Shown: positions 56,729-64,000 of the stretch, in pieces
Position numbering within the stretch: position 1 is the first letter of the stretch
How the letters are laid out: each line of letters starts with the position of its first letter
From: Skermania sp. ID1734
Lineage (GTDB): Bacteria; Actinomycetota; Actinomycetes; Mycobacteriales; Mycobacteriaceae
NCBI RefSeq assembly: GCF_007489285.1
Contig: NZ_VLIY01000003.1
Coordinates: forward strand, 310,001 to 374,000
Length of the DNA stretch: 64,000 nt
Direction of reading: 5' to 3'
Notes under the pieces: generated by a model
What the model was told of the DNA's origin: nothing
What the model saw: the letters and a program-made list of their open reading frames with translations, nothing else
The model's database searches: none
Translations under genes and position numbers: made by a program

Positions 56729-58048
56729 GTGAGCCGCCGGTGGGTGCTGCACTTGGACATGGACGCGTTTTTCGCCTCCGCCGAGCAGCTCACCCGGCCG
56801 ACACTGCGCGGCCGTCCGGTGCTCGTCGGCGGCGTCGGAGGCCGTGGTGTCGTCGCCGGCGCCAGCTACGAAGCGCGGGTGTTCGGGGCGCGGTCGGCGA
56901 TGCCGATGCATCATGCGCGGCGGCTGGTAGGCGCATCGGCGGTGGTGCTCCCGCCGCGCGGCGACGTGTACCGGGCGCTCAGTCACGACGTGTTCGAGGT
57001 GGTCCGAGGCCACATTCCGGTGCTCGAGCAGCTCTCGCTCGACGAGGCATTCGGTGAACCGGCAGAGCTTGCCGGGGCCGATGTGGCGACCGTCCACCAA
57101 TTCTGCGAACAGTTGCGTGCCGCCGTCGTCGCCAAATGCGGCCTGGTCTGTTCGGTCGGCGCCGGTGCCGGCAAGCAGATCGCCAAGATCGCCTCGGGAC
57201 TGGCCAAACCCAATGGTGTGCGGGTCGTGTCACCGACAGAACAGCGTGCGCTGCTCGCCGGCCTGCCCGTGCGCAAGCTGTGGGGGATAGGACCGGTCGC
57301 GGAGGCAAAGCTGCGCCGCCTGGGTGTCGAGACGATCGGGCAGTTCGCCGCCATGCCGCCGGGTGAGGTGGCCTCGCTGCTCGGCGGAACCCTCGGGCCG
57401 GTGCTGCACACGTTGGCCAACGGCATCGATGATCGGCCGGTGAGCGAACGCGCCGAGGCCAAACAGGTCAGCGCGGAGACGACGTTTGCCGCCGACATCG
57501 TGGCGATGGCCGAGTTGCGCCACGCCGTCGACGACATTGCGGCGGCCGCTCACCGTCGGCTGGCGCGCGACGGTCGCGCCGCGCGAACGGTCGTGCTCAA
57601 GCTGAAGCGCTCCGACATGTCAATCCTGACCAGGTCGGTGACGTTGCCTTACGCCACAACGGAACTGGCGACATTGACGGCCGCCGCGCAGCGCTCCGCG
57701 CTCGACCCGCAGGAGATCGGCCCGATCCGCCTCGTCGGCGTCGGGTTTGCGGGCCTGAGCGACGTCAGCCAGGGCCTGCTGTTCGGCGAGCACACCGAAG
57801 CAGACACACCGGTCGAGCTCGAGGCGCTGGCGGCCCAGGAAGACAGCGACCCGCAGTCGGCCACCGTCTTCTACGCCGGCCTCGACGTCAGTCATCCGGA
57901 ATTCGGCCACGGCTGGGTGCAGGGCGCCGGGCACGGGGTGGTGACCGTGCGTTTCGAGACCCGGTCGTCCGGGCCCGGGCCAGCGAGGAGTTTCGCTGCC
58001 GACGAACCGCTGCTGACCAGGGCAGATCCGCTCGACAGCCTGCGGTGA
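56729..58048 (+). CDS. dinB: Y-family DNA polymerase IV (DinB1/DinX type)
   Basis: Translesion DNA polymerase of 439 residues, homologous to Rv1537. Catalytic Asp10 and Asp12 in [13 protein letters not shown], Asp105-Glu106 in LSLDEAFGE; the steric-gate region follows the DMDAFF. The finger domain, thumb ([25 protein letters not shown]) and little finger ([25 protein letters not shown]) are complete, and QGLLFG may be the beta-clamp binding motif. GTG 56729 is 11 bases after ileS. No LexA box is visible upstream; it would be co-transcribed with ileS. Confidence 0.95.
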   Translation: MSRRWVLHLDMDAFFASAEQLTRPTLRGRPVLVGGVGGRGVVAGASYEARVFGARSAMPMHHARRLVGASAVVLPPRGDVYRALSHDVFEVVRGHIPVLEQLSLDEAFGEPAELAGADVATVHQFCEQLRAAVVAKCGLVCSVGAGAGKQIAKIASGLAKPNGVRVVSPTEQRALLAGLPVRKLWGIGPVAEAKLRRLGVETIGQFAAMPPGEVASLLGGTLGPVLHTLANGIDDRPVSERAEAKQVSAETTFAADIVAMAELRHAVDDIAAAAHRRLARDGRAARTVVLKLKRSDMSILTRSVTLPYATTELATLTAAAQRSALDPQEIGPIRLVGVGFAGLSDVSQGLLFGEHTEADTPVELEALAAQEDSDPQSATVFYAGLDVSHPEFGHGWVQGAGHGVVTVRFETRSSGPGPARSFAADEPLLTRADPLDSLR

Positions 58049-58154
58049 GTTAATCTTGGTGACTTGTGGGTTCCCCGTTTGCGCGACGGCGGATGCCATA
58101 GTGGGTACTTGAGGCAGCACGGAAATTCTCAACTCGAACGAAAAGGACGATCAG

Positions 58155-58661
58155 TTGAAGCTTGGAAACACCGGTCGCGTTTTGGTCGCCGGGATGGCGA
58201 TGGTCGGCGCGCTAACGATGACAGCTTGCTCCAGTGACAACAACAACTCGTCGGGAACCACGTCCTCGTCGAGCACCACGAGCGCTGCAGCGTCCACCAG
58301 TAACGCCGCCCTCCCGCCAGTGCCTACGGTGGACCAGCTCAACCAGGAACTGCAGAAGGCGTTCGACCCGAACGTGCCGCTGCAGGAAAAGGTCGACATG
58401 GTGCAGGGCGCTCAGGCTGACCCCGAGCTGATCAACCGCGTCGCCGAGGCCGCCAAGAAGGCGGGCGTCACCGTCGTGGTCACCAAGGTGAACGACCTGG
58501 GCAACTCGGTCACGGCCGACGCGAACCTGACCATCAACGGACAGGTCAACCCCGCGGTGGTGCCGTTCGTGGCCGAGGACGGCCGCTGGAAGCTGGAAAA
58601 GGGCTGGGCCTGCAACATGGTCAACCTGGCGCAGCTGAGCTCGCCGGCCTGCGGGCAGTAA
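58155..58661 (+). CDS. Low-molecular-weight antigen MTB12-like lipoprotein, first copy
   Basis: A 168-residue lipoprotein. Signal sequence MKLGNTGRVLVAGMAMVGALTMTAC, lipobox TMTAC (a relaxed form), Cys25 acylated. A low-complexity Ser/Thr linker (26-55) precedes a compact domain similar to secreted antigen MTB12 (CFP-2): VDQLNQELQKAFDPNVPLQEKVDMVQGAQADPELINRVAEAAKKAGVTV, then INGQVNPAVVPFVAEDGRWKLEKGWACNM with two Cys near the end (probable disulfide). TTG 58155 follows AAAGGA. Paralogue of the next plus-strand gene. Confidence 0.88.
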   Translation: MKLGNTGRVLVAGMAMVGALTMTACSSDNNNSSGTTSSSSTTSAAASTSNAALPPVPTVDQLNQELQKAFDPNVPLQEKVDMVQGAQADPELINRVAEAAKKAGVTVVVTKVNDLGNSVTADANLTINGQVNPAVVPFVAEDGRWKLEKGWACNMVNLAQLSSPACGQ

Positions 58662-58671
58662 TAGACCCAAC

Positions 58672-58710
58672 CGACGATGCCGGGCCGTCCAACGCGGCCC
58701 GGCATCGTCG
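58672..58710 (+). terminator. Perfect 16-bp hairpin after the first MTB12-like gene
   Basis: CGACGATGCCGGGCCG (58672-58687), loop TCCAACG, CGGCCCGGCATCGTCG (58695-58710): sixteen perfect pairs. No T-tract, as in many mycobacterial hairpin terminators. Confidence 0.75.
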
Positions 58711-58750
58711 CGTCTGCGGTGGCATCATCGAGACAAGGGCGGCAACGGAA

Positions 58751-59248
58751 GTGAGTAGGCACATGCGCGGGTATGTCGGCGCAGCTCTGCTTGCCCTGCT
58801 GTTGATGCTCCTACCTGTTCTTGGCGGGTGTGGTTCGCACAACTCCGCGCCCGCTCTGTCGTCGCAGCCGCCGACCTCCACCATCGATCCCCATCACCCG
58901 CCTATTCCGACACCGGCGGAACTGAACGCGATGCTGCAGCACGCGCTCGATCCGAATGTGCCCGCGCAGGAGAAGGCACAGTTCCTGCAGGGCGGCGAGC
59001 GCGACCCGGGCCTGTTCACCCGGGCCGGGGAGGCGATGCGCAAGTACAACGCCACCATCACGATCGTGTCGGTGACCGACACCGGCAACGGCACGCTCAA
59101 CGCCGGCGCGGACTTCACTCTTAACGGCCAGCCCAATCACGCCGAGATCCCGTTCGTCTGGGACGACGGACGCTGGAAGGTTCAGAACAAGTGGGCCTGT
59201 GGGCTGATCATCAATGTCGCACAGTCGCACTCGCCTGCCTGCACGTGA
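58751..59248 (+). CDS. MTB12-like lipoprotein, second copy
   Basis: A 165-residue lipoprotein paralogous to the preceding gene (same DPNVPxQEK motif, INGQ/LNGQ segment, IPFVWDDGRWKVQNKWACGL). Signal peptide RGYVGAALLALLLMLLPVLGGC with an ideal lipobox (LGGC). GTG 58751 or ATG 58763 start; both leave the signal intact. Found in tandem with the first copy, so likely by duplication. Ligand or role unknown; MTB12 family members are immunodominant in M. tuberculosis. Confidence 0.85.
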   Translation: MSRHMRGYVGAALLALLLMLLPVLGGCGSHNSAPALSSQPPTSTIDPHHPPIPTPAELNAMLQHALDPNVPAQEKAQFLQGGERDPGLFTRAGEAMRKYNATITIVSVTDTGNGTLNAGADFTLNGQPNHAEIPFVWDDGRWKVQNKWACGLIINVAQSHSPACT

Positions 59249-59254
59249 ACCGGC

Positions 59255-59995
59255 TCAGCTGCCGGTGCCGCTGCGCAGCCGCTCGGCTTGCTTGTTCGCC
59301 AGCGTGGCCAGCAGCGCCGGGTCGATCGCCGTTTGACCGGCCGCGGCGAGCTGCATGACCGTTGATCCGACAACGGCAACCACTGCGTCGGTGGTCAGTC
59401 GAACCCCGTCGCTGCTGGTGATCACTCGATAGGTCACCGCGGCGTCGCCGATCCGTGGTTGCTGGACCGAGCCGCCGACCCAGTTTTCCACCGCGATGCC
59501 GTCGGCGTCGGTGCCCGAGTAATGCCCGCAGTCGCGCAGGGTGTGCTGGACCGCCGCGAACGCTTGGCCGACGCCGGACGCCGGGTAGCTCGCGGCGTCG
59601 ATATCGATGCTGGCGAAATTCGGTCCACCAAATCGGGAGACGGCGTTTGCGCTGGCCCCGCGGAACTGCTGGGCCACCGGCGCCAGAATATTCGCGCATT
59701 CGGCGGGATCGGTGTGCGACTTGTCGTTGCTGTCACGCGGGCCGGTCGGATCACCGGGCGGACCGGCCGGGAGTTGCGCGAAACCCGGCGGCAGGTCGGC
59801 AACGGTCAGCAGCGCCGACTGCAGTTGCGCCGAGTCGGCGACCGGCGGCGCCGTGGCCGTCGACGGTGCAGCCACTCGTGCCGGAAGCGGGCTCAACGCG
59901 GGGTCTTGGGCCGCGGAGTCGTCACCGTGCGAACAACCGGCAACGAGGATGGTCAGCGCGATAGCGACGGGCGCGCATCTGATCAACTTGTCCAT
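59255..59995 (-). CDS. Lipoprotein with PknH-sensor-like domain
   Basis: A 246-residue lipoprotein: signal [21 protein letters not shown] with a perfect lipobox (LVAGC). After a Pro/Ala linker, residues 55-240 resemble the extracellular sensor domain of PknH and the LpqQ/LppH lipoproteins, with two cysteines (in AECANIL and RDCGHYSG) able to form a disulfide. ATG 59995 overlaps the end of the upstream lipoprotein gene by 13 bases. It is convergent with the MTB12-like gene, six bases apart. Confidence 0.82.
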   Translation of the reverse strand: MDKLIRCAPVAIALTILVAGCSHGDDSAAQDPALSPLPARVAAPSTATAPPVADSAQLQSALLTVADLPPGFAQLPAGPPGDPTGPRDSNDKSHTDPAECANILAPVAQQFRGASANAVSRFGGPNFASIDIDAASYPASGVGQAFAAVQHTLRDCGHYSGTDADGIAVENWVGGSVQQPRIGDAAVTYRVITSSDGVRLTTDAVVAVVGSTVMQLAAAGQTAIDPALLATLANKQAERLRSGTGS

Positions 59996-60912
59996 TGCAC
60001 CCGGCTGCTCGTGGTCTGGCGCAGCAACGACTTGGTGTGCGGATCCCGGTAGCTCTGGTCGCCGCCGATGGTGATGTCGCCCTGCACGGGCAGCGGCAAA
60101 CCGAGGTCGATGGTGACCGAGCCCGCGCCGTGCATCGTGTAGCTGTCGATGTCGAGGGTGCCCGCGCCGTTCGGCAGGTTCCACACCGGCGACTTAGGGG
60201 TCTGGCTGACGTCGACGGCAATGGTGAGCCGGTCGCCGTCGCGGTCGGTCAGTTTCGCCTTGGTCACCTGTTCGAGCGGGATCGATCCGGCGACCTGCTG
60301 CTGCAGTGTCCAGGTGGCGCCGAGGCCGATGGCCCCCGTGGGCAGCGAAACCGCCCGGTAGACGGCTAAATACAGGGCCTGTTCGATCGCCTCGCGGGCC
60401 GTGTCCGACGCGTCGGTGGCCGGACTGATGCTCAGCGATGTGACCGCGCCCGAGTGGTCCACTGCAAATCCCGCGTGCGAACCCGTGACCGGCTTCAATT
60501 CGCGCGAGAGCGTCGGGTCGGTGCTCGAGACGGTGCCGAAGGTGAGGTCGATGCCATCGGCGGCGGCCACGGCGGACATGGCCATCGTGACCGGTGGTCT
60601 GGAGAAGTCTTGCTGCGGTTGATCGTCGATGCGCTGGATGACGCGATTCTCGGTATGCAGAGTGACTGCTTGCACGCGGTTGCGCGGCGGATGGGGCGTC
60701 AGGACTTCGCGCGGTTCGTCGCCGCCGTCTACCAGGTTGGTGCTGACCGGCGAAACCGGGACGGTGACCTCCTTGCCGATGGAGGCGATGCTGCGCACGT
60801 CGGACGAATTCGAGTCGCCGGCATCCGCGCATCCCGCCACCAGACTCGCGATTCCCAAGGTTGCGGCCAGCAGCAATGTGCCGTGGCGCACCGGACTAGA
60901 CAACACCGTCAC
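59983..60912 (-). CDS. Lipoprotein of unknown function (DUF6263-like)
   Basis: A 309-residue lipoprotein. Signal [20 protein letters not shown] (lipobox LVAGC). The rest is rich in beta strands, Thr and Ser, with repeated ETVTL-like strands and no cysteine pair obvious; it resembles the actinobacterial DUF6263 type. Start: GTG 60912 lies six bases after a TATCTT -10 hexamer (leaderless); ATG 60933 would put the start before this promoter. It is divergent from lspA, which would process its signal. Confidence 0.8.
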   Translation of the reverse strand: MTVLSSPVRHGTLLLAATLGIASLVAGCADAGDSNSSDVRSIASIGKEVTVPVSPVSTNLVDGGDEPREVLTPHPPRNRVQAVTLHTENRVIQRIDDQPQQDFSRPPVTMAMSAVAAADGIDLTFGTVSSTDPTLSRELKPVTGSHAGFAVDHSGAVTSLSISPATDASDTAREAIEQALYLAVYRAVSLPTGAIGLGATWTLQQQVAGSIPLEQVTKAKLTDRDGDRLTIAVDVSQTPKSPVWNLPNGAGTLDIDSYTMHGAGSVTIDLGLPLPVQGDITIGGDQSYRDPHTKSLLRQTTSSRVQWTS

Positions 60913-60918
60913 GAGTCC

Positions 60919-60924
60919 AAGATA
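60919..60924 (-). promoter_or_regulatory. -10 hexamer for the DUF6263-like lipoprotein gene (leaderless)
   Basis: TATCTT on the minus strand ends six bases before GTG 60912. Confidence 0.5.
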
Positions 60925-60989
60925 CGGCTGCATCGCGGGCACCGGCCCGCGGTCCGCGGAGCGGTCAGGCAATTTGGGATGATGGGCTG

Positions 60990-61541
60990 GTGAGCACTGG
61001 CGTACCGCAGACTCGGCTGCGAACTGTTCTGAGTGTCGCAGCGGCGTTGCTGATCGCCGATGTGGTGACCAAATGCGTGGTCGTGGCGACGATTGCACCC
61101 GGCCGGCACATCCGCGTCATCGGGGACTTTGCGACGCTGACACTGGTGCGCAACCCTGGGGCGGCCTTCTCCATGGCTACCGGCATGACGTGGGTGTTGA
61201 GTTTGATCGCGGTGGCCGTGGTGATCGGTGTCATCCGGATCGGCCGGACGCTGCGCTCGCTGTGGTGGGCGATCGGGCTCGGGATGGTGCTCGGTGGCGC
61301 GCTCGGCAACCTGGTGGACCGACTTTTTCGCGCGCCGGGACCGCTCGAGGGTCACGTGGTCGACTTCATCTCGGTGGGCTGGTGGCCGGTGTTCAATGTC
61401 GCCGACTCCTGCATCGTGTGCGGCGCGATCTTGCTGGTCGGGTTGACACTGTTCGGTTTCGAACCCGACGGCACCCGGCACCGCAGCGACCGGGTCGCCG
61501 AGAAAGAAGGGGACGAAGAAGACTCGGAGCCGGTCAAGTGA
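60990..61541 (+). CDS. lspA: Lipoprotein signal peptidase (SPase II)
   Basis: Cleaves the signal peptide of prolipoproteins before the lipid-modified Cys; 183 residues, four membrane helices. Catalytic Asp in GNLVDRLFR and [24 protein letters not shown] is the third conserved block. The C-terminal tail is charged. GTG 60990 is 77 bases from the divergent lipoprotein gene. The stop overlaps the next gene (GTGA). Confidence 0.96.
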   Translation: MSTGVPQTRLRTVLSVAAALLIADVVTKCVVVATIAPGRHIRVIGDFATLTLVRNPGAAFSMATGMTWVLSLIAVAVVIGVIRIGRTLRSLWWAIGLGMVLGGALGNLVDRLFRAPGPLEGHVVDFISVGWWPVFNVADSCIVCGAILLVGLTLFGFEPDGTRHRSDRVAEKEGDEEDSEPVK

Positions 61542-62464
61542 GAGAAAGCCGGGCCATGCCGATCCCGGACGGCTTGGCGGGCATGCGGGTGGATGCGGGT
61601 CTGGCGCGCCTGCTGGGGCTGTCCCGCTCGGCGGTCGCCTCGTTGACCGAAGAGGGCGCGGTCCATATCGACGGAGTGGCGGCGGGCAAGTCGGACCGGC
61701 TGGCGGCCGATTCGTGGCTGGAAGTGGAGCTACCCGAGCCGCGGCGCGAATTGACGATCGACGCCGAACCCGTCGAGGGCATGGAGATCCTGTACGCCGA
61801 TGACGACATCGTCGCCGTGAACAAGCCGGTGGGCGTCGCTGCGCATACCGGCGTGGGCTGGAGCGGCCCCACGGTTGTCGGCGGCCTGGCGGCGGCCGGT
61901 TATCGCATTTCCACCTCGGGCGCGCACGAGCGGCAGGGCATCGTGCATCGCCTCGATGTCGGCACCTCTGGGGTGATGGTGGTGGCGCAGTCCGAGCGGG
62001 CCTATACCGTGCTCAAACGCGCGTTCAAGCAGCGCACCGTCGACAAGAGGTATCACGCGCTGGTGCAGGGGCACCCCGATCCGAGCAGCGGCACAATCGA
62101 CGCGCCGATCGGTCGCGCGCGCGGCAACGACTGGAAGTTCGCGGTCACCGCTGACGGGCGCCCGAGCGTCACCCACTACGACACGATCGAGGCCTTCCAG
62201 GCGGCGAGCCTGCTCGACATCCATCTGGAGACCGGCCGCACTCATCAGATTCGTGTGCACTTCGCCGCGATCCGGCATCCCTGCTGCGGCGATCTGACCT
62301 ACGGCGCGGACCCACGGCTCGCGCAGCGGTTGGGCCTGGAACGGCAGTGGCTGCACGCGCGCTCCCTGGCCTTCACTCATCCGGCCGACGGCCGGTGGAT
62401 GGAAATCACCAGCGACTATCCCGCAGATCTCACACACGCGCTCGAGGTGCTGCGGAGTGCGTGA
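61538..62464 (+). CDS. RluA/RluD-family 23S rRNA pseudouridine synthase
   Basis: A 308-residue pseudouridine synthase. An S4 RNA-binding domain (residues 10-75: [31 protein letters not shown]) is followed by the catalytic domain with the Asp in [17 protein letters not shown], and [15 protein letters not shown] and YHALVQGHP. It is the Rv1540-type, usually next to lspA as in many bacteria. GTG 61538 overlaps lspA by four bases and aligns with the M. tuberculosis start; ATG 61556 is an alternative. Confidence 0.95.
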   Translation: MRESRAMPIPDGLAGMRVDAGLARLLGLSRSAVASLTEEGAVHIDGVAAGKSDRLAADSWLEVELPEPRRELTIDAEPVEGMEILYADDDIVAVNKPVGVAAHTGVGWSGPTVVGGLAAAGYRISTSGAHERQGIVHRLDVGTSGVMVVAQSERAYTVLKRAFKQRTVDKRYHALVQGHPDPSSGTIDAPIGRARGNDWKFAVTADGRPSVTHYDTIEAFQAASLLDIHLETGRTHQIRVHFAAIRHPCCGDLTYGADPRLAQRLGLERQWLHARSLAFTHPADGRWMEITSDYPADLTHALEVLRSA

Positions 62465-63110
62465 GCGCACGCAGTGGCTGGTCGGTTTCGGCGTTATCGC
62501 GGCGTTCGTGGTCGTGCTCCTCGTCGGCATCCTCAACCCGCCGCGGCCGGCCGCGGTGGCAACCGACGCGCTGGGTCCGGATTCCGGCGAGCGGGTGGGC
62601 GGGTACCTGGACCGGGCGAACCGCACACTGGGTGGCTCAGTTGATGATCAACACTGGGCCCTGGTATCCCTGCACCAGGAACTTACGCCCGCTGACGTGG
62701 TTCGCATCGCCGACGGCGTCCGGGTCTCGGAGGTGCTGTACCGGGTGCCGATCGATCGGGTGCAGAGCCCGGTGGTGACGGTCGCGGTGTCGGCCGATCC
62801 GCGCTCGGTGTTGTGGTCGGACAGGGTTGCCGCCGATCAGGTGCGTGGGCAGGTTTCCGACGGACGCGAGGCGCAGGTGGCGGCGGTGGTGTCCGCACGG
62901 CTCACTGCCGGATGCCCGTGCGTGGTCGCGTTTCTGGTGCGCGCGGACAATCCGGCGCTGCAGCGGATATCCCAGGACGCCGCGGTGCGTGCGGTGGAGG
63001 CGCTGCCCGCCGACGCGGTGTTCGGTCGGTTCTCGGTGCGGCCGCTGTTTCCTGAGCAGACCGATATCGCGGTTCCCGGTCCTGACGACGGGCCCGTGCC
63101 GCCCGCCTAA
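62457..63110 (+). CDS. Conserved membrane-anchored hypothetical protein
   Basis: A 217-residue protein with one N-terminal membrane helix (residues 8-27, [19 protein letters not shown]) and an extracytoplasmic domain of mixed strands and helices that I do not recognise. A pair of Cys (in [10 protein letters not shown]) could bind metal or form a disulfide. GTG 62457 overlaps the pseudouridine synthase stop by eight bases. Convergent, overlapping by four bases, with the hydrolase gene. Confidence 0.75.
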   Translation: MRERTQWLVGFGVIAAFVVVLLVGILNPPRPAAVATDALGPDSGERVGGYLDRANRTLGGSVDDQHWALVSLHQELTPADVVRIADGVRVSEVLYRVPIDRVQSPVVTVAVSADPRSVLWSDRVAADQVRGQVSDGREAQVAAVVSARLTAGCPCVVAFLVRADNPALQRISQDAAVRAVEALPADAVFGRFSVRPLFPEQTDIAVPGPDDGPVPPA

Positions 63111-63979
63111 CTCAGGAAATCGATGATCGCGGCGTTGACCTGTTCGGGTTGCTCGAGTTGCAGGAAGTGTCCGGCGCCGGGGACGCGCAGTACGGCGCTG
63201 CCTGCGGGCAGATAATTTTCGACGCGATCGGTCAGTTGCACCGACATGCAGCCGTCGTTGACGCCGTGCAGGTACAGCATCGGGGTCCGGGGTTCTTGCA
63301 GCCATGCCGCCTGCAGGGCGCGATAGTGCCGCGGCGGTCGCGACAGCGGTGACAATGCGCGGTAGTAGCCCAAGGCCGCAGCGCGATTGCTGCGCGCGTA
63401 GATGGCGGTGGCCACCGCGGGCAGGTCTGCGCTCGCGTCGTACCCGGGTGACCAGTCCCGCCACAACCGGGGCACCAGGCGGTCGAGCGAACTCTCGGGC
63501 AGCCGCGGGAGCTGATTGAAGCCGATATACCAGCTCTTGCGGAGCTGCCTGACCAGCTGCAGCGGGTTGGTCCGGGTGACCGACGGAACCGGTGGTACTG
63601 CCATCGACACGATCCGGCGGAAGGGTGAACCGCGATAGGCCGCAAGGGCATTGGAGGTCACCGCGCCCCAGTCGTGACCGATCAGTACCGCCGAGTCGTC
63701 ACCGCCGAGCGCCTCGTGCACACCGAGGGCGTCGGCCATCAGAGCGCCGACGTGGTAGCTGCCGTCGGTGGGGATCTCCGACGGCGCGTAGCCGCGGGTG
63801 AAGGGCGCGACGACCCGCCAGCCGCGTTCGGCGAGCACCGGTCCCAGGTACCGCCACGTCCAGGCCGTGTCGGGGAAGCCGTGCAGGCACAGCGCGAGCG
63901 GGCCGGAATCGCCGCCCCACTGGAGGGCGGACAGCGTCACATTGTCGAGGTCGATGCTCAGCCAACGCGGGGTGCTCAC
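63107..63979 (-). CDS. Alpha/beta hydrolase, epoxide-hydrolase-like
   Basis: A 290-residue hydrolase. The oxyanion segment LCLHGFPDTAWTWRYL and the nucleophile elbow LIGHDWGAVTSNALAAY with Asp as nucleophile point to the epoxide hydrolase group (Asp-His-Asp). The C-terminal catalytic His lies in GAGHFLQLEQPEQ, and the acid in LYLHGVNDGCMS. Two lid tyrosines expected for an epoxide hydrolase are plausible (YYRALSPL and SYHVG), but not proven. GTG 63979 is close to the right window edge. Substrate unknown. Confidence 0.85.
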   Translation of the reverse strand: MSTPRWLSIDLDNVTLSALQWGGDSGPLALCLHGFPDTAWTWRYLGPVLAERGWRVVAPFTRGYAPSEIPTDGSYHVGALMADALGVHEALGGDDSAVLIGHDWGAVTSNALAAYRGSPFRRIVSMAVPPVPSVTRTNPLQLVRQLRKSWYIGFNQLPRLPESSLDRLVPRLWRDWSPGYDASADLPAVATAIYARSNRAAALGYYRALSPLSRPPRHYRALQAAWLQEPRTPMLYLHGVNDGCMSVQLTDRVENYLPAGSAVLRVPGAGHFLQLEQPEQVNAAIIDFLS

Positions 63980-64000
63980 CGCCAGAATGCTAGGCCTTGA

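Overview
High-GC actinobacterial DNA from a chromosome of the family Mycobacteriaceae. The grounds are GTG starts, the order of core genes, and protein families that match the mycobacterial set gene by gene: ctaE, trpD, ripC, pimB', aroG, pknL, mptA, the dcw cell-division cluster, wag31, ileS, dinB, lspA. The order follows the block around Rv2194 to Rv2145 of M. tuberculosis, then jumps to the ileS/dinX/lspA block (around Rv1536 to Rv1540). Carotenoid genes, and the absence of the PE and IS genes found here in M. tuberculosis, suggest a non-tuberculous, probably pigmented species. I cannot name it. There is no prophage, insertion sequence, CRISPR array, rRNA or tRNA that I can support.

Layout. 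1-9.6 kb: respiratory genes (qcrC fragment, ctaE), trpD, an exonuclease/GIY-YIG protein, two tandem NlpC/P60 wall hydrolases, a metalloprotease-like protein and the mannosyltransferase pimB'. 9.6-15.3 kb: an operon of two SRPBCC proteins, an ArsA/GET3-like ATPase, a CxxCxxC protein, a ROK sugar kinase and a PlsC acyltransferase, converging on a GT87 mannosyltransferase. 15.3-20.5 kb: a DEDD ribonuclease, aroG, the Ser/Thr kinase pknL (a long form with PASTA repeats), its DNA-binding partner, and a coiled-coil membrane protein. 20.5-32 kb: carotenoid genes (crtB, crtI, idsA2, cruF, a CrtO-like oxidoreductase, a GT2 glycosyltransferase) interleaved with core genes (mptA, a methylenetetrahydrofolate reductase, lppM, a GNAT acetyltransferase). 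32-53.4 kb: the division and wall cluster mraZ-rsmH-ftsL-pbpB-murE-murF-mraY-murD-ftsW-murG-murC-ftsQ-ftsZ-pgeF-yggS-sepF-yggT-wag31 and a 54-residue membrane protein. 53.4-64 kb: a T-box leader and ileS, dinB, a lipoprotein group, lspA, a pseudouridine synthase and an epoxide-hydrolase-like protein.

How the genes fit together. Much of the window serves the cell envelope: peptidoglycan precursors (MurC-F, MraY, MurG), septal synthesis (FtsW, PbpB, FtsQ, FtsL), polar growth (Wag31, SepF), wall hydrolysis (NlpC/P60), mannolipid assembly (PimB', GT87, MptA) and lipoprotein maturation (LspA). Most dcw genes overlap their neighbour by four bases (GTGA or ATGA), so they are probably translationally coupled.

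Regulatory signals readable in the sequence: a ten-base-period MraZ operator in the mraZ promoter, an isoleucine T-box with a very short specifier hairpin, a near-consensus LexA/SOS box between the carotenoid/GNAT operon and a HEPN-family gene, a SigF-like promoter, several -10 hexamers placed 6-7 bases before a start codon (predicted leaderless mRNAs), and several strong hairpins. All functional statements are by recognition of protein families; no database search was run.
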